A stretch of 64,000 nt of DNA from Verticillium longisporum (GCA_019188255.1 JAETXT010000002.1:1612001-1676000), one strand, 5' to 3'. Counted from the first letter of the stretch, positions 23,396 to 36,303 are shown. Made by a program: numbers and translations. The notes: generated from the sequence alone by a model not told the origin.

Positions 23396-25224
23396 ATGGC
23401 GCATACTTCAAGCATCATTACCCTCGATAACCTCGACGATTTGCCACCATGGGTTCCCGACGCTGCGAGCCACTTGTTCGCCATCGTCGATATGGGATCG
23501 AACGGCATCAGGTTCACCATCACGGACATGACACCACCAAACTCACGCCTCCTACGTTGCATCTTTCGTGAAAGAGCCGACATCTCTCTTTACGACGCTC
23601 TCAACTCCAATGCCGGTCGAGCATCAGGCGCTCCCTTGTCCTTTCCGCCAGAGACCATCGTTCAAGTTTCTGAGACTCTCGCCCGCTTCCGCCGCATCGC
23701 CAACTCGTATGGGGTCCGGGAAGCCAACTTTTCAGTCCTTGCGACCGAGGCCATGCGCCGCGCCGCTAATGCAGCCGATATGTTGGGTGCCATCCGGCAG
23801 TCATCTGGTCTTGATGTGCGCATTCTCGCCCCTGCCGTGGAAACTCTCTTCGGCGCCGTCATGGGTTCGCGTTCGGCCTTTGTGAACATTGATCGCGGTG
23901 GCTTGTTCCTCGACATGGGCGGCGGATCGGTGCAGATGACATGGGTCGACACTCGCCTGCCCTCGTACGAGATCGCTGCGGCCGCTGCCGGGGAGAGTAT
24001 GCCTTTCGGCGCAGCGCGACTGATTCGCGTTCTCGAGGCTGAGCCTGCCGAGGTGCGGACCTCGGAGACGGGCAAGCTGCGTCAGACCATGCAGGCCGCC
24101 TTTGCGCGCCTCTGCGACACCTTTCCAGGCTGCCGAGAGCTCGCCGACAGCAGCGAGGGCCTCGATGTTTTCATGTGCGGCGGCGGTCTTCGAGGCTACG
24201 GGTGCATTCTGCAGCACTGCGATCGCATCCAGCCGTATCCCATCGCCTCTGTCGGCACCTATACCGTCACGGGTGGCTTCTTCAAGCAGACGGCCAAGAT
24301 GCGCAAGGTCAATGACGAGTATGATGGCAAGATTTATGGCATGTCCAAACGCCGCCGACAGCAGTTCCCCGCCATTGCCGAGGTCGTCGAGGCTTTTATC
24401 AAAGCCGTTCCTAACATCCGAACGGTGACATTCTGTGCTGGCTCGAACAGAGACGGAACTCTTTACATGAAGTTGCCCGAAAAGATCAGGGAGAGCAATC
24501 CCCTGGAAGTCTTGGCAGGGATCGCCTCTGAGGACTTGCCTATAGCACACGCCGTTCTAGACATGTTGCGGAGTGCCGTGCCGCCTGCTGTCGAGATCGG
24601 GACAATACCCTCCATCTTCTCGCTGGGGCTAGGCTTGTTGTTCGTCCGCCAAATTTGGATGCACCAGGGCGAGGATGAGGACGCGAATGCCTCGTTCGCG
24701 CTGCACGAAGCTATCACGCGCGATCCTGGTGCTCCAGGCCTCACACACATTGCTCGCTCCGTCTTGGCTCTGGCGGTCTGTTCCCGTTGGGGCGCAAATC
24801 TCGGTCCCGTCGACACAGAGTTGCACCACAATCTCAAGAGGCTCCTGGGCGACATTGATTCCGAGGCCCCTTTCTGGGCAGACTACTTTGGCGCCGTAGC
24901 TGCGGTTCTGGTTGACATTGTGCCCGCGTGGCCGAGATCGCTTGATGCGATGACGACCAATCTAAGGTGCGATTATCGATCCAATGTACAAAGAGGAGTC
25001 GAATTACTGACAGTTGAACCAGATTTGAGGCCACTGCAGACAAGACGAAGAAGGAACGTGACCGCATCAATCTGACGGTGTTCGTGTCGGCGGATGCAGC
25101 CAAGGGCATCGACTCCGAGACTGTCAAGGAACGGTTTTCCAATGTCGGCAGGATGAAAGGCGAGAAGAAGCCCTACAAGAAGGTGAAAGTTCACATTGAG
25201 GTGATGAACCAGGACAAGCCATGA
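23396..25224 (+). CDS. RTG2-like Ppx/GppA phosphatase-domain protein
   Basis: Homologue of yeast Rtg2, the cytosolic sensor of mitochondria-to-nucleus retrograde signalling; related Ppx/GppA enzymes hydrolyse polyphosphate or pppGpp. Exons are 23396-24966 and 25023-25224 (590 aa). The splice GTGCGA...ACCAG joins NLR to FEATADK. The actin-like/ASKHA fold shows phosphate-1 motif VDMGSNGIRFT (about residues 31-41) and phosphate-2 motif DMGGGSVQMTW (about 180-190); length matches fungal RTG2. The C-terminal exon carries a beta-rich block (LTVFVSADAAKG...KVKVHIEV) present in the fungal orthologues. Catalytic activity is not established for this subgroup. It is convergent with the Zn2Cys6 gene; the stop codons are 127 bp apart. 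Confidence 0.9.
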
Positions 25225-25351
25225 GGACACCGAAATCACTTCTCGCAGCGTCAATTCTTTCTGAAGTCATCATTATGCTCATTACATCATAATCATTACC
25301 CATGAGAAAACGCCGAAGAGAGAATCCCGTCGTCAAACTTTCTGCCTCGTA

Positions 25352-27194
25352 TCAACCTGCCATCTCCATATCGTCCTCATCGTCACTGCCTGGGTAGAGG
25401 TCGGGGCTGGGAATCAACACCATCTCAACAGGGGCTCGTCCCCTTCCGCGTCGATTGCCGAGGCGCTTGACTTCAAGGTCAACGACCAGGGTCTTGAGAA
25501 GCCTGTCTAGCTCATTGGGCGAAGTTTGGATGTATTCGTCTGCCTTAAGGTCAGACATGGAACGACAGCTACGCCAAGGGAAACATGAACATACGGAAAG
25601 CCCCGCGCTCATGACGAGCATGCTGGAAGATATCGCCCACCTCGTGTCTCAGCGTCGACGATGGCATGTGGGTCGAGTCAAGGCACTGAAGGCTGACTTT
25701 GAGGTTGCTTGCTTGGCGGTAGTGGCTGCCGTAAAATGACATGATGGCGACGTAGAGCTGCTCGGTTGCCGTTGTGCAGGCATCAAAGGCAGGGTGAACT
25801 GTGCGCAAGCGTTGTCAGCGCTGACTCTCTCACCCTGGCCAGGAATACGACATACCATTGGCGAGCCTTCCAGCTTCCTTGAAAGTCTGGGTGAGGTCCT
25901 TGAAGGTGAAAATGAGCTGCCACAGAGCGGCCCACATGGGCGCCCTGTCCTTGGCCGGGATGCCGGACGGCTTGAGAAACTTGTCGAGCTCGTTGAAAAT
26001 GTCGCGCTCGCAGGACTCGAGAGCTGACTTGACAATCTGTCGCAGCTCGGCGTGGATAAAAGGGGGCAGAGGGCTGTGGTGAGAAGTCTGAGCATGACGC
26101 CAGTACAGGGTATCGACCCTCCAAATACGATACATGCACCTCATCTCGTGGATCTTGCGGATGAGACGGATCTGCGGCAGCGCCGTGCGGCTGGTGCCGG
26201 CCTTGATGTACTTCAAGACAAAGGTATCGATTGTGGCCTCGAAGCCATAGTGCCGGCCGGCGTGGCGCTCAGCGAGGATCTGGTGCTCGACCCACTCAAC
26301 GAGCTGGCTGTGGAGCGGCACGCGGTCCCGGGGAAAGGCAATGACCTCGGAGCCGTTGCTCAGGCTGTGACACTTGCGGAAGACAGTCTTCAGGGTGGGC
26401 GACTGCAGATCAATGTCCGAGAAGCTCAGGAACACTTCCCTGAAGCCTTCGCCCAGGGCACACTTGGTCCTCAGGAGGGCCTGCTCCTGGTTGTACCTCA
26501 GGCCGGTGTCTGACTCTCACGTAAGTACTTGTTCTCCTGGCAGAAGTGGGACATGTCCGATTGACTTACACCGCACAAAGGTTGTGTGCTTGGCGAGATC
26601 GGAAAGGGTCTTGCGCAGACAGGTCCTCTGGCACAGGGGAACGCCGTACTTGCCCTGGCAGGAGACGCACACCGTCTCGTCGGAGCACTTGAGTTTCTCG
26701 ATACGGCACTTGATGCAGGCGCCGAGCTTGCGCACGCGGGCCGTCTCGGCCGGGTTCTTGACGTGGCGGGCGGCGGGGCTGCTCGGCCGGCGGCTCCTCT
26801 TCTTGCGGCCGGACAAGCTCAGGGTCGAGTGCCGGGGTAGGTCCTGAGAGGGGTCGGCCTGGGGCCAGATGAGGTGCCCGTCGTGGCGGCGGGCGTCGGC
26901 GAGGGTCTTCTGGGTCGTCCCCTGGACCACGGCCTGCTGCTGATGAGGCTCTTCGGGGTCAATGTCCATGTCATAGGAGTCGGAGATGACGGAGGGCGAG
27001 GTGGCCGTGTCGTAGGCAGGACCCGGGGTCAGCACGGAGGACGACTCGGAGCGGGAGCCGGCGTCATCGGAGCCGTCACCGTAGTAGGCTGCCAGGTCAA
27101 AGTAGGCGTTGACGGGGTCCTCTTCAGAGACCAGCAGACGCCTCCCACGGGGGAGGGTCTGGAGGAGGGATCCAATCTCATGGGCGAGTGCCAT
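25352..27194 (-). CDS. Zn2Cys6 fungal transcription factor
   Basis: Nuclear DNA-binding regulator. There are four exons on the minus strand: 27194-26570, 26509-25856, 25798-25595 and 25539-25352 (556 aa; all splices GT...AG and the sum is in frame). The zinc cluster is complete at residues 160-188, with spacing C-x2-C-x6-C-x5-C-x2-C-x8-C, beginning ACIKCRIEKLKC. It is preceded by a basic stretch (GRKKRSRR) that could serve as a nuclear localisation signal. The N-terminal 120 residues are acidic and disordered. The region after the cluster (LSFSDIDL... to the end) is helical and typical of this fungal family, and the tail is acidic (DDEDDMEM). A start at 27362 is possible but adds leader-like sequence. 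Targets are unknown. Confidence 0.87.
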
Positions 27195-29415
27195 GGTTCC
27201 GGGGTCCAAGTCAGGAGGAGGAATGAAGGGGGGGCGGAGTGCTTGGATGACAGGGGCAGGCCGTTCTGGCAAAGGGTGAGGGATAGAGCAAAGGTGTCTG
27301 TCTGTATTGGTGAAGGGCTTCAGGAGGCTCTCTCTTGGACGACTCTTTTCTCGTGCTTTCACCGAGAAAACAAAAAGGAGGAGGACGAGGAGCAGGAGGG
27401 AGATGGTGAGCTTTTCTTCGGAGATGAAGCTGCGTAGTGCTTTCGATCGAAGAAAAAGAGTATATTGAACTGCCTTTTAGTCTACGCCATTACGCACCCC
27501 TCCACCCCTTCCCCTCTGGTTCTCAAGCCGTGGTCCTGGTCGTTGTCGTCCATTTCTTTGGTGTTAGTTGATGCCGATGCCAGATTCGGACTGGTCCAGC
27601 CAATGGGCGTTGTCGAACGAGTTGGCACTGTACGAGGGCCCAATCAATGAGGAAGCGCTGCTTCACCGAAAAGTGTCTCGTTGCATTTGACTTTTGGGGC
27701 CCGCGACCCCACGGCCAGAACGGCGGCCCATCTCATCTGCTTCGGCGACGACCGTCGGCGTGTGTGTGTGTGTGCGGGACGACCTCGTTTTTCGGGGGCA
27801 GCAGTTGTCAGAGTGTTTGTGTGACTTGCGGTGGATCTTGTTCTCTTTTCTAAAGGGAAAGGAGGACGAAAAGGCCATCGAATTGAGAGTTGGTCGTACT
27901 AAGCCGTGGAATCAAGACACGACTGGGTCGGGTGGTGTAACCTGCCTGTCAGTCAAGGTCCCATCGTGGACATCTGTGGACACCACGAGGGAGGCGTGCA
28001 ACCATCGGGTTGCGGCAGGCCAGTGCCAGAAGCAGCAGAAACCTCCCAGCTCCTCTCCTTGAATATAAATAAGAGGAGTCAAAGAGTGCCTGATTTGCGT
28101 GAAACAAAGGGCCACGCGCGGCGGGGGGGGGGCCTGGGAAGCCAAAAAGTCGATCGGGACAGGTATCAAAAGGTAAGGGGAGAGAGAGAGACAACAAATT
28201 TCAATCGACGCTTTTCGTCATTTCATCCATGGGACGAGAGGGCAGCAGTCTCTTCTCCTTTTTAAAATAAGGATCCCAAGAGGATTTTTTTTTCTCCCCA
28301 GCCAGCCCGACAACCCCCCCCCCCACCACCATTCGACACCACCACCACTCACCCCCCTTCCTTGCCTTGCCCCCTGTCCGTGGGAGGCCCCCCTCGTGAT
28401 GACCTCGTCCGTTCTCTGCCTGCAGTGCCTATGTGATCAAAGGGGACCCAGCAGCTCGGAGCGCGCGGCGTTTTGCGCGGCTTCTGCCGAGCTGGGCAGG
28501 GGTGCGAGGCTCGACCACTTAACTGGCGGCGAAGAGATGCAGCACGCGAGACGGGCTTTTCTCCCTTGCTACCTATACGAGTAATTCGAGGAGGGAACAT
28601 GTGGTGCTGGTCAGTGCTGGGCGTGGAGATGACGAGGGGTGGTGGTGATGGTCCCGGCTGTCTGGTTCGTGCGCCAGGGGGGGGGGTAACCAGGGGCTTG
28701 GGACCGTGGCGAATGGCCGTGCCGTGTGGGTTTTCTACCTTCTTCCTTTTTTCCTTCTCTCTTTCTTCCCTTTTTTGGTGCGTGTGGATGCTTGAGGATG
28801 TGTTTCTTTTGGTCTTCTTGGGGATATTTCGGGATGCTGCTTGCACCGTCCTGATGTACTAGTCCCGACTGTTCGGGTTCGTTGGCGGGAATTAGTGGCT
28901 GGCTGGTGCCGACGGTGGCAGCTGGCCCACGTTGATGTACGAATGACATGACAGTGATGGAGATGCCATTGAATTCGTGAAAGCTGCAACCTGTTCATAA
29001 ATACGATTGAGAGACACGCTTCTTCCATCGATTCTCGTAACTTACTAAACGTACTAAATTGCTGGTTGCTGGCTACGTATCGAGAGTATATCTCGTCTGA
29101 CCGTCGAACAGAAGTGTAAGTCGATGTTTCCGACAAGATCTATCATGCCACTAGCATACGGCTACTAGTGTTATCCCCAACAGCAGTCACCAACTTGGGC
29201 GTTTTAGCTGAAGCAGAATGAATCAATTTTGCATCTTCTTTCACCTATGATTTACATCTCTGGCTGGGCACACTACCGAAGTCTTCACGTTTTTTCGCCA
29301 AAGTCTTATGACAACTCGGCACTCTTATTAACACAAGGCACTGCCATAGCCATAGACTTATGAATTCACACCCTAAATCGACCTGCCCTCACACGGTTAC
29401 CGCCTCGTGGCTACC
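27195..29415. other. Intergenic (2.2 kb)
   Basis: Promoter side of the Zn2Cys6 gene on the left and 3' side of the NmrA-like gene on the right. It contains TG, G and C homopolymer tracts (for example poly-C near 28315 and poly-G near 28680). No supported gene. Confidence 0.5.
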
Positions 29416-30608
29416 TCAGTGACTCCGCTTCACACGCTTGGCCGTCTTGAACTCCCCCGAGTACATCTTGAAGAAATCAGTCGGCTCGGTGGGGTGGGTT
29501 CCCGTGACGTCGTGGAACGCCGTCGTGCTGATATAGTTTGTCTTGCCCTCGCGCACGAGGCTGTAGTATTCGAGTATGTACTGCTGTTCCGCGTTATCGC
29601 TCTCAGACTGGGCTCGCAGCACCTCTTTGGCTTCGGCTCTAATGCGCCGTTACTAATTCGGCATTCCAACCAGGTAAGCAGGGCTGCACTTACTGGGAAA
29701 TGTTCTCAAATTCAATCTGCGTCCCGAGAGCCTCGGAAGCTGCTATAGCCAGCTCCTTGCCGGCGCAGAGCATGGGACCTGCGCGCATGGGTGAGTATGA
29801 CAGAGCCTGGAGACCTCGACCGCGGTGCTTACCCGTGACAACCATCATCTGCCCACGATGCTTGTCGTCGAACCCGTGCTGACCCTTGCCGCTGAGCACA
29901 TGAGCGGCAACATTGGCAACATCCTACCATCATGTCAGCCAAATCTGGAGATACACTCGCGAAATGATCAAAACACCTACACCTAGGGCCACGGGGGCGA
30001 ACTTGTGGTTCTCGCCAATGGGCAGCGGGAGTATGCCCTCACTCTGCGCCTGCGGAGCGTAGAGCAAGAGATTCTCAGCGTAAAAACCGGCCCTGCATCA
30101 GCCGTCAGCAGACGTCTCGCACACAGAGCATGCAGCCTCACCTAATGACAACAGGCGAGTGCCCCAGCTGAGCAGACGGATCGCCCTTGTTGGCGAGCAC
30201 CAGGCTCTCGAGCTCAATGAACTCGCGCAGCCTCGGCTGCCTCTTCTCGTCCGCATAGTCGCAGCCGACCGAGCTGATGAGGCACACGTTGGCGACGCCG
30301 GCCTTTCGCGCGGCATTGGTCAGCTCGACGGCGATGTCGCGCTTGCTGTCGTTGGCCGGCGGGATGAGGCACAGCGTGTCGCAGCCCGTCTTCTTGAGCG
30401 TCTGCACGACGGTGCGCTCGCGGCCGGGCTTGTGGTGCACAACCGTGGCGCCGAGCGACTCGAGCTCCTTGACGCGGTCCGAGGTCGGGTCCATGGTGAG
30501 GGCCGTCACCGAGTCGACTTTGCGCGAAAAGGGGTGCTTGAGCAGGAGCTCGGCGATGAGGAAGCCGGTTTGGCCCTCGGCAGCCGTGATACAGACGTTG
30601 CGTGCCAT
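29416..30608 (-). CDS. NmrA-like / atypical SDR NAD(P)-binding protein
   Basis: Rossmann-fold protein of the NmrA/HSCARG-type short-chain dehydrogenase superfamily, whose members act as NAD(P)-dependent reductases or redox-sensing regulators. Five exons: 30608-30142, 30092-29981, 29923-29833, 29778-29694 and 29638-29416 (325 aa, all GT-AG, phases consistent). The N-terminus VCITAAEGQTGFLIAELLL is the nucleotide-binding beta-alpha unit, with a GxxGxxG-like loop degenerate at its first glycine. Further features are LIPPAND, CLISSVGCDYA and the FYAENLL stretch typical of NmrA-like proteins. The canonical SDR Tyr-x3-Lys is not evident, as expected for the atypical class. It is divergently transcribed from the catalase gene across about 1.05 kb. 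Confidence 0.85.
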
Positions 30609-31662
30609 GGTGGTGGGATTTGATGATACGGGCCTAATGGTTGATGTTCAGTGAGACTTGTGAGTGTAGTGCTATATTGTCAAAAAATGATATGGAATGC
30701 CCGGCTTCGCATGCACACCCTTCCGTGTGGTAGTAGCTGTTCTTCATAATATACCGAGGTAGCAGACTCTCCAGTCCAAGACGGTTCACAGATCATCGGT
30801 GATGCCACGATTCGGCTGTTTGCTCGTCAATTGCTCAACGGTGCCCATGCGCAGTGCCGCTGAACACATTCTGGCGTCATTAGCAAAAGACAGGCCACCC
30901 GTCATGTATGAACCCTCGTTTGGATCTTAAACTCCCTTCTTCTCAAGTCATAGGCCCATCACATACCCAGCAATCCGTGCTTCGCGGCCGTGTGCAGACA
31001 GCATGGCTGCACCAGGTACGCCCAGGCCAGGACTATTTCGACCGGGCCACGACCATTGGCCTACATGCCTTCATCTGTGAGCAGAACCAGAGAGCCTCGT
31101 GGGAGCAATTGGAGCGTCGGAGCAAATCAGGAACGAGTGTAACCCCGGCCCGGAAACGATTGGCTCGGTAGCCAGCCGGACTACAATCCAGACCGACACC
31201 GCCGGACTAGCGAAACATGTCCGGGCCACCACCTCCGAGCTGTCAGACGTAGACTCGGCTAGCCAAGAATCTTTACCCCGCGTATCCAGCAGCCGGGAAC
31301 CAATGGCACCAACGACATTACGAGACCGGAGCATTACACCGACCGAGCTGTTGAAGCTATCGCCCAGCGCAGGCCCCCCGTGTCATCACCAGCACATCAC
31401 CATCAGCGGCATTCGCGCACCCCAAGCTGGCCTGCAGCTGGACGATGTGACCTCCCAGCTCGTCTCGGCTCTGTGGAGCTGTCATGACACCAAGCCACCG
31501 GGAGTCTTTCTACCGCCCCTCTCGAACGAACGAGGAGAGAAGATGGGGGTATAAAAATTCGGGCGCGGAGCTGACCCCAGACGGCCATGCTTCTCGTTCT
31601 CGACGTACCCCCAATCGCTCCCCTCCTGTCTAGTCCGTCTCTTGAGTGCCCAAACGCCCATC
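30609..31662. other. Divergent promoter region, NmrA-like gene / catalase
   Basis: Spacer of 1.05 kb between two divergent start codons. It is likely to hold both promoters. A TATA-type element is at 31550, 113 bp before the catalase ATG. Confidence 0.55.
31550..31557 (+). promoter_or_regulatory. TATA-like element of the catalase gene
   Basis: TATAAAAA lies 113 bp upstream of the catalase start codon, a plausible core-promoter distance in filamentous fungi. Assignment is by position and motif only. Confidence 0.5.
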
Positions 31663-33713
31663 ATGAACGTCAACACAAACCAGGTCGATCCGGCCCACCA
31701 CCCCCTCCGCGCCACGGCCATGGCCATCGGCAGCCAGGTCACTGGCGAGAGGCGGGCCCCGCGCATGAGCCACATGCAGAGCGCCAACGAGGGGCCTGCC
31801 GACATAATCGGCAAGGTGTCTGGTGCGGTGCCTGGCGGCAAGCGCGAGGACGATGGCGCGTACTTTACGAACAATGAGGGCCACCCTCTGCCTGATCCGT
31901 GAGTTTCGTGGACCTACAGAGCTACTGATGTCGTGGAAGCATACTGACGGGTTGTTAGTGCTCATAGCAAGACGATGGGTGGTATTCCGGTTGCCAGCGA
32001 CATTCACCTTTTCCAGTAAGACATGTTTGACAGGGGTGGAGATGGAATTTATGCTCATCTTGGACGTACAGGAAGCAGCAGACCTTCAACCGGTCGAAGA
32101 ACCTTGAGCGTATGTAGAGACCCGATTCAGAGAACGAGTACGTTGGCACTGAAGAGTATAGGCATGGTTCACCCGTGTGGCTCCGGGGCTTTTGGGTTCT
32201 TTGAATGCACCCACGATGTGACCGACTTGACGGTGAGTTGGCGTCCGTTCCTTGAAGACTGAAAAATATTGAAGACTGGAAAATACTGACGACTCGCAGA
32301 AAGCAGACTTCCTCTCCTCCGTGGGAGAGAAGACTCCCGCGTTCGTCCGTTTCTCTACCGTCACCTTTGGTCGAGAGTTCCCCGACGAGGGCCGCAATCC
32401 TCGCGGCTTCGCCATCAAGCTGTACACGATGGAGGGCAACCAGGACATTGTCGGGCTCAACTTTGTAAGGCACCCCATGATTTTTCAGAGACATGAAAAC
32501 CAGCTGATCAGGGCAGCCCGTATTTTTCTGCCGTGACCCGATCCAGGGCCCCGATGTCATCCGCTCGCAGAGCCGCAACCCGTCCAACTTTCTGCTCGAC
32601 TTTGACGCGCTCTTTGACCTGCTCGCCAACACGCCCGAGTCGAACCACGCCGGCCTCATGTTCTTCAGCGACCACGGCACGCCGCAGGGCTGGCGGTTCA
32701 ACCACGGCTACGGCTGCCACACATTCAAGTGGGTCAACAAGGAGGGCAGGTTTGTCTACGTCAAGTACCACTTCATCGCCAAGCACGGGCAGAAGCAGTT
32801 CACCGACGACGAGGCCGTGCAGATGTGCGGCGAGGACCCGGACTTCTCCAAGCGAGATCTCTGGTCGGCGATTGAAAAGGGCGAGGCGATTGAGTGGACG
32901 GCGCACGTGCAGGTGATGCAGCCCGAGGACGCCGACGCCGACAAGCTCGGGTTCGACCCCTTTGACGTGACCAAGGTGTGGCCGCGCGACCGGTTCCCGA
33001 TGCGGCCGTACGGGCGGCTCGTGCTCAACAAGAACCCGGAGAACTTCCACCGCGACGTCGAGCAGGCGGCCTTCTCGCCGGGCAGCATGGTGCCGGGGAT
33101 CGAGGACTCGCCGGACCCGCTGCTGCAGTTCCGCATGTTCTTCTACCGCGACGCGCAGTACCACCGCATCGGCGTCAACCTGCACCAGATCCCCGTCAAC
33201 TGCCCGTTCATGGCCCAGTCGTACGCGTCGCTCAACTTTGACGGCCCCATGCGCGTCGACGCCAACCACGCCGGCAACAAGCAGTACGCGCCCAACAGCT
33301 TCGCGCACAAGTTCCGGCCCGACGCGGCCGAGGCGCCGTACGCCGTCGGCGACAGCATCGTCAGTCGACGCAGCCACTTTTGGCACGAGGGCAAGCGCAA
33401 CGACTACGACCAGGCGACGGACCTCTGGACCAAGGTCATGTCGCCGCAGGCGAGGCAGAACACGTGCCACAACACGGCCAAGTACCTCAGCCTCGTGCAG
33501 TACCCGGAGATCCAGGCCAAGTACCTCGCGCAGCTTTACAACATTTCGCCCGACTATGCGCAGGGCGTGTTTGATCGGCTGCGGGAGCACACGTTTTCCA
33601 TGGACGAGGTCAAGGCCAAGGCCGAGGATGCGCACACGTGGTACCGGGAGAAGAAGTTTTTGCCTTCGGACGAGTCGAAGCTCGTGGGGTATCCTGTTTC
33701 TGGATACAATTAG
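31663..33713 (+). CDS. Catalase-family haem protein, atypical active site
   Basis: Monofunctional-catalase fold, which normally dismutates H2O2. Six exons: 31663-31898, 31959-32015, 32072-32109, 32162-32232, 32300-32464 and 32517-33713 (587 aa; frame and splice sites all consistent). The distal His114 is present in ERMVHPCG, where classical enzymes read RVVHAKG. The proximal haem ligand is Tyr399 in [12 protein letters not shown], classically RLFAYPDTHRHR. The distal Asn expected after IVG is Leu187 (DIVGLNFPVFF against classical DLVGNNTPIFF). The C-terminus GYPVSGYN carries no obvious SKL-type peroxisomal signal. An extra N-terminal stretch of about 60 residues is low in structure. The fold is certain; normal catalase activity is not, given the Asn change. 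Confidence 0.93.
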
Positions 33714-34883
33714 GGAGTTGCGAGTGACGAGTGTATCTCATTGTAGGCTCATAAATTGATTTTCCTTACATGCCTTACCTAATTCTTGACCTGGTGACAG
33801 TCCACCACCCACTCCGGCGGGTAGCGCGACTGCCGTGACTCCTGAGGAGTCGATTCTGATGGAGTTGATGCCGTTGAAGTCGATTTGTAGTGGCAACAAA
33901 CTCCAGCCCATGGGGAATAGTAACCAGTTTGCCGAAAGCCGAGACGATTGATAAATCGGACAGTGGAAGCCTCACTGCTCTGTCCTGTCGGTCCTCTGCC
34001 CAGTGGTACAGTTGGTAGGCACAAATCTCGGTCTCCGACATGGAGGAATGGAAAAGGAATGGGTCATGTCACTAGGAGGTCTCTTGACAGGTCTCCTGAT
34101 GGATCTCTTTCTCTTGATGGGTTAACCCCTACGAATCGGTCTGCTGTCTCTACACCCGCGGGGGTGGCAGAACAGCATCCCAATAGACTGGTTAAATCTT
34201 ATCTTTCTTGAACATTTCAGAGTTGAATCTTGTGGCGATGAAACACCCCGTTGCTACCATTGTCAGAGGCACGTTGGGTGCAGATTCGTGTAGTGTAAGA
34301 AGGTTGATTGTTCTAGGCTATTGTACAACCTAGCGTTAAGCACATGTGCCAGGGGCGTCTAGGGCCAAAGCCTTGGGCGCTCCAGGCAGAGTGTTGACGG
34401 GCCACACAATGTATACCCAATACAGGTAGTCAAGGTCGGGATCATGGAATCCGAACAACGGAGATTATATAGTGGGTCACGGGCGGCGATAGACGGACCT
34501 GCTCCGGCCCCGGTGGGTCCCCCCGGCGCCCTGTATCTGTACCTCTCCTGAGCCTGTGGTATCGTAGTGCCTGTAGTAGGTACCGCCTACCTCATGGCAA
34601 GGTCAGGTACTGTAACCCACTTCAAGCACAGACGTGCCCCACTGAACGACCCCGCGACCACTGCCTAACGAGGCAGCCCACTGCGGCCCACTGCAGCCCA
34701 CTAAAACGTCACGATCCAGGACCCTAGTGAGAGCTTCAGCGCCCCAACATTCTGGACCCTCCTCTCTGCTCTGACCTCTTCCGTTGGGCCTCTCATCGCC
34801 ATCCAACGCACGCTGCCGAGCACGCATCGCGACATCTCCATGTGAACGGAGCCCGCAGTGACCGACATCTGCACACACTCACC
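33714..34883. other. Intergenic (1.2 kb)
   Basis: 3' flank of the catalase gene and promoter of the questin-oxidase-like gene. No coding signal or RNA gene recognised. Confidence 0.5.
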
Positions 34884-36303
34884 ATGTCCTTCCTCGCCCA
34901 CGTGCCCCTCCTCGGCCGTCTCGTCGCCGGCGCCGACGATGCCCCTCAGGCCATCGACCTGCCGCCCGTCGAGGTGCACAACGTCGAGACAGACCCCGAG
35001 AAGCGAGCGCGGTGCCTCAAGCACCTCATCAAGGCAAACCACGTCAACCACGCCATCGTCTACCACCACCTGCAGTTCGACAACCACGCCGCCCACATTC
35101 TCTGCTCGGCGTACCTCCTCGGCGCCTCGGAGAACCAGCTGCACAGCATGTACGAGACGGTCTCGAGAGAGCTCGAGCCGTGGCAGGACTCCCCGGCCGA
35201 GGTCATCGAGGAGGACTGGCAGGACTTTCTCGGCGAAAAGCGGTACCAGCGCGCCTATGTCGACTTTTTCGAGGACGGCCTCGCCTTGCAGTTCAACTAT
35301 GACTGGAAGACGCTCATGGCGCACTATCTGCTCAAGGGGGACCAGCCCCTGGTCCACGGGCTCATCGGCGGGCGTACGTCAACCCATTTCTTTGCTTCTC
35401 TTTCTCTCTCCTTATGTTTATCTATTTATTGTTTCTGATGTCGTTCTTCCTCCGTCCCCCTCCCCCTCCATCCACTGACAAAGACAGTCGGCCACCCCCT
35501 CATCCACCTGGGCTATGCCTACGAGATGAACGCCAAGGAGATCGCCATCGAGGCCCTCGCCCTCTCGTGCGTCCAGTACAACTACCTTCACAAGTACCTA
35601 GACGAACAGAAGTACACGAGGCCGGCGCCCTTCTCGTCAACCTCGCCCGTCGACATCCTCCACAGGATGGCAGGCGATGCGCGCTTCGACGGCCTTTTCG
35701 CGACGCCGGGCTTCGACAACGTCGACCTCCTCTTCGGCAAGCACGAGGACCTCGTGCTCGAGTACTGGAACGCCTGGGCCGTTGCCGACGACGACAACGA
35801 GGACCCCGTCCGGCAGTTGCAAAAGTCGCAGGAGGCGGCCGTCGCGCTGCTCGTGGCGACGATGAAGCCGGGCACGCACGCCTACAACTTTTTCACGGTG
35901 CACCTGCTGACGACGAGCCACGCCGTGCGCATCCTGCTGCCGGTGCTGCCGGCCAGGTTCCACGTGGCGCTCGTGCGCGCGTGGTGGCTGTTGACGGTGG
36001 CCGTGTACGCCGCCATGGGCCGGCCGCGCATCGACGAGGACTATGTGCAGCCCGTGCCGCAGGGCCGGGGGTGGGCGCATGTCGAGCACGAGGCGCTGCA
36101 CTCGCGCCACGCGTCCGATGCGCACTATGTCAAAGGTATGCTCTGGTGCTCTGGGCGTGTTGCGTGTAGGACACAGGTACTGACGCGAGACAGCGATCCG
36201 GGCCATGAAGGAGGCGGCGAGGACGTGGGGTGACGTGCATGAGAGGTATCTCGCGGCGGCTGTGACATTTGTCGATGGGTTTGAGGGGTGGGTGTTTGAT
36301 TGA
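34884..36303 (+). CDS. Questin oxidase-like / AflY-family protein (DUF4243)
   Basis: Member of the fungal family that includes questin oxidase and AflY (HypX), enzymes that carry out Baeyer-Villiger-type ring cleavage of anthraquinone polyketides. Three exons: 34884-35373, 35488-36135 and 36194-36303 (415 aa). Splices GTACGT...CAG and GTATGC...CAG keep frame. Family features are the early His-rich helix NHAIVYHHLQFDNHAAH, RYQRAYVDFFED, HPLIHLGYAYE, the PAPFSSTSPVDIL loop, and THAYNFFTVHLLTTSHAVR with HYVKAIRA near the end. The family needs no flavin-binding Rossmann motif and none is seen. No polyketide synthase lies nearby, so the substrate cannot be inferred from context. Many fungal paralogues lie outside clusters and are uncharacterised. 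Confidence 0.87.
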
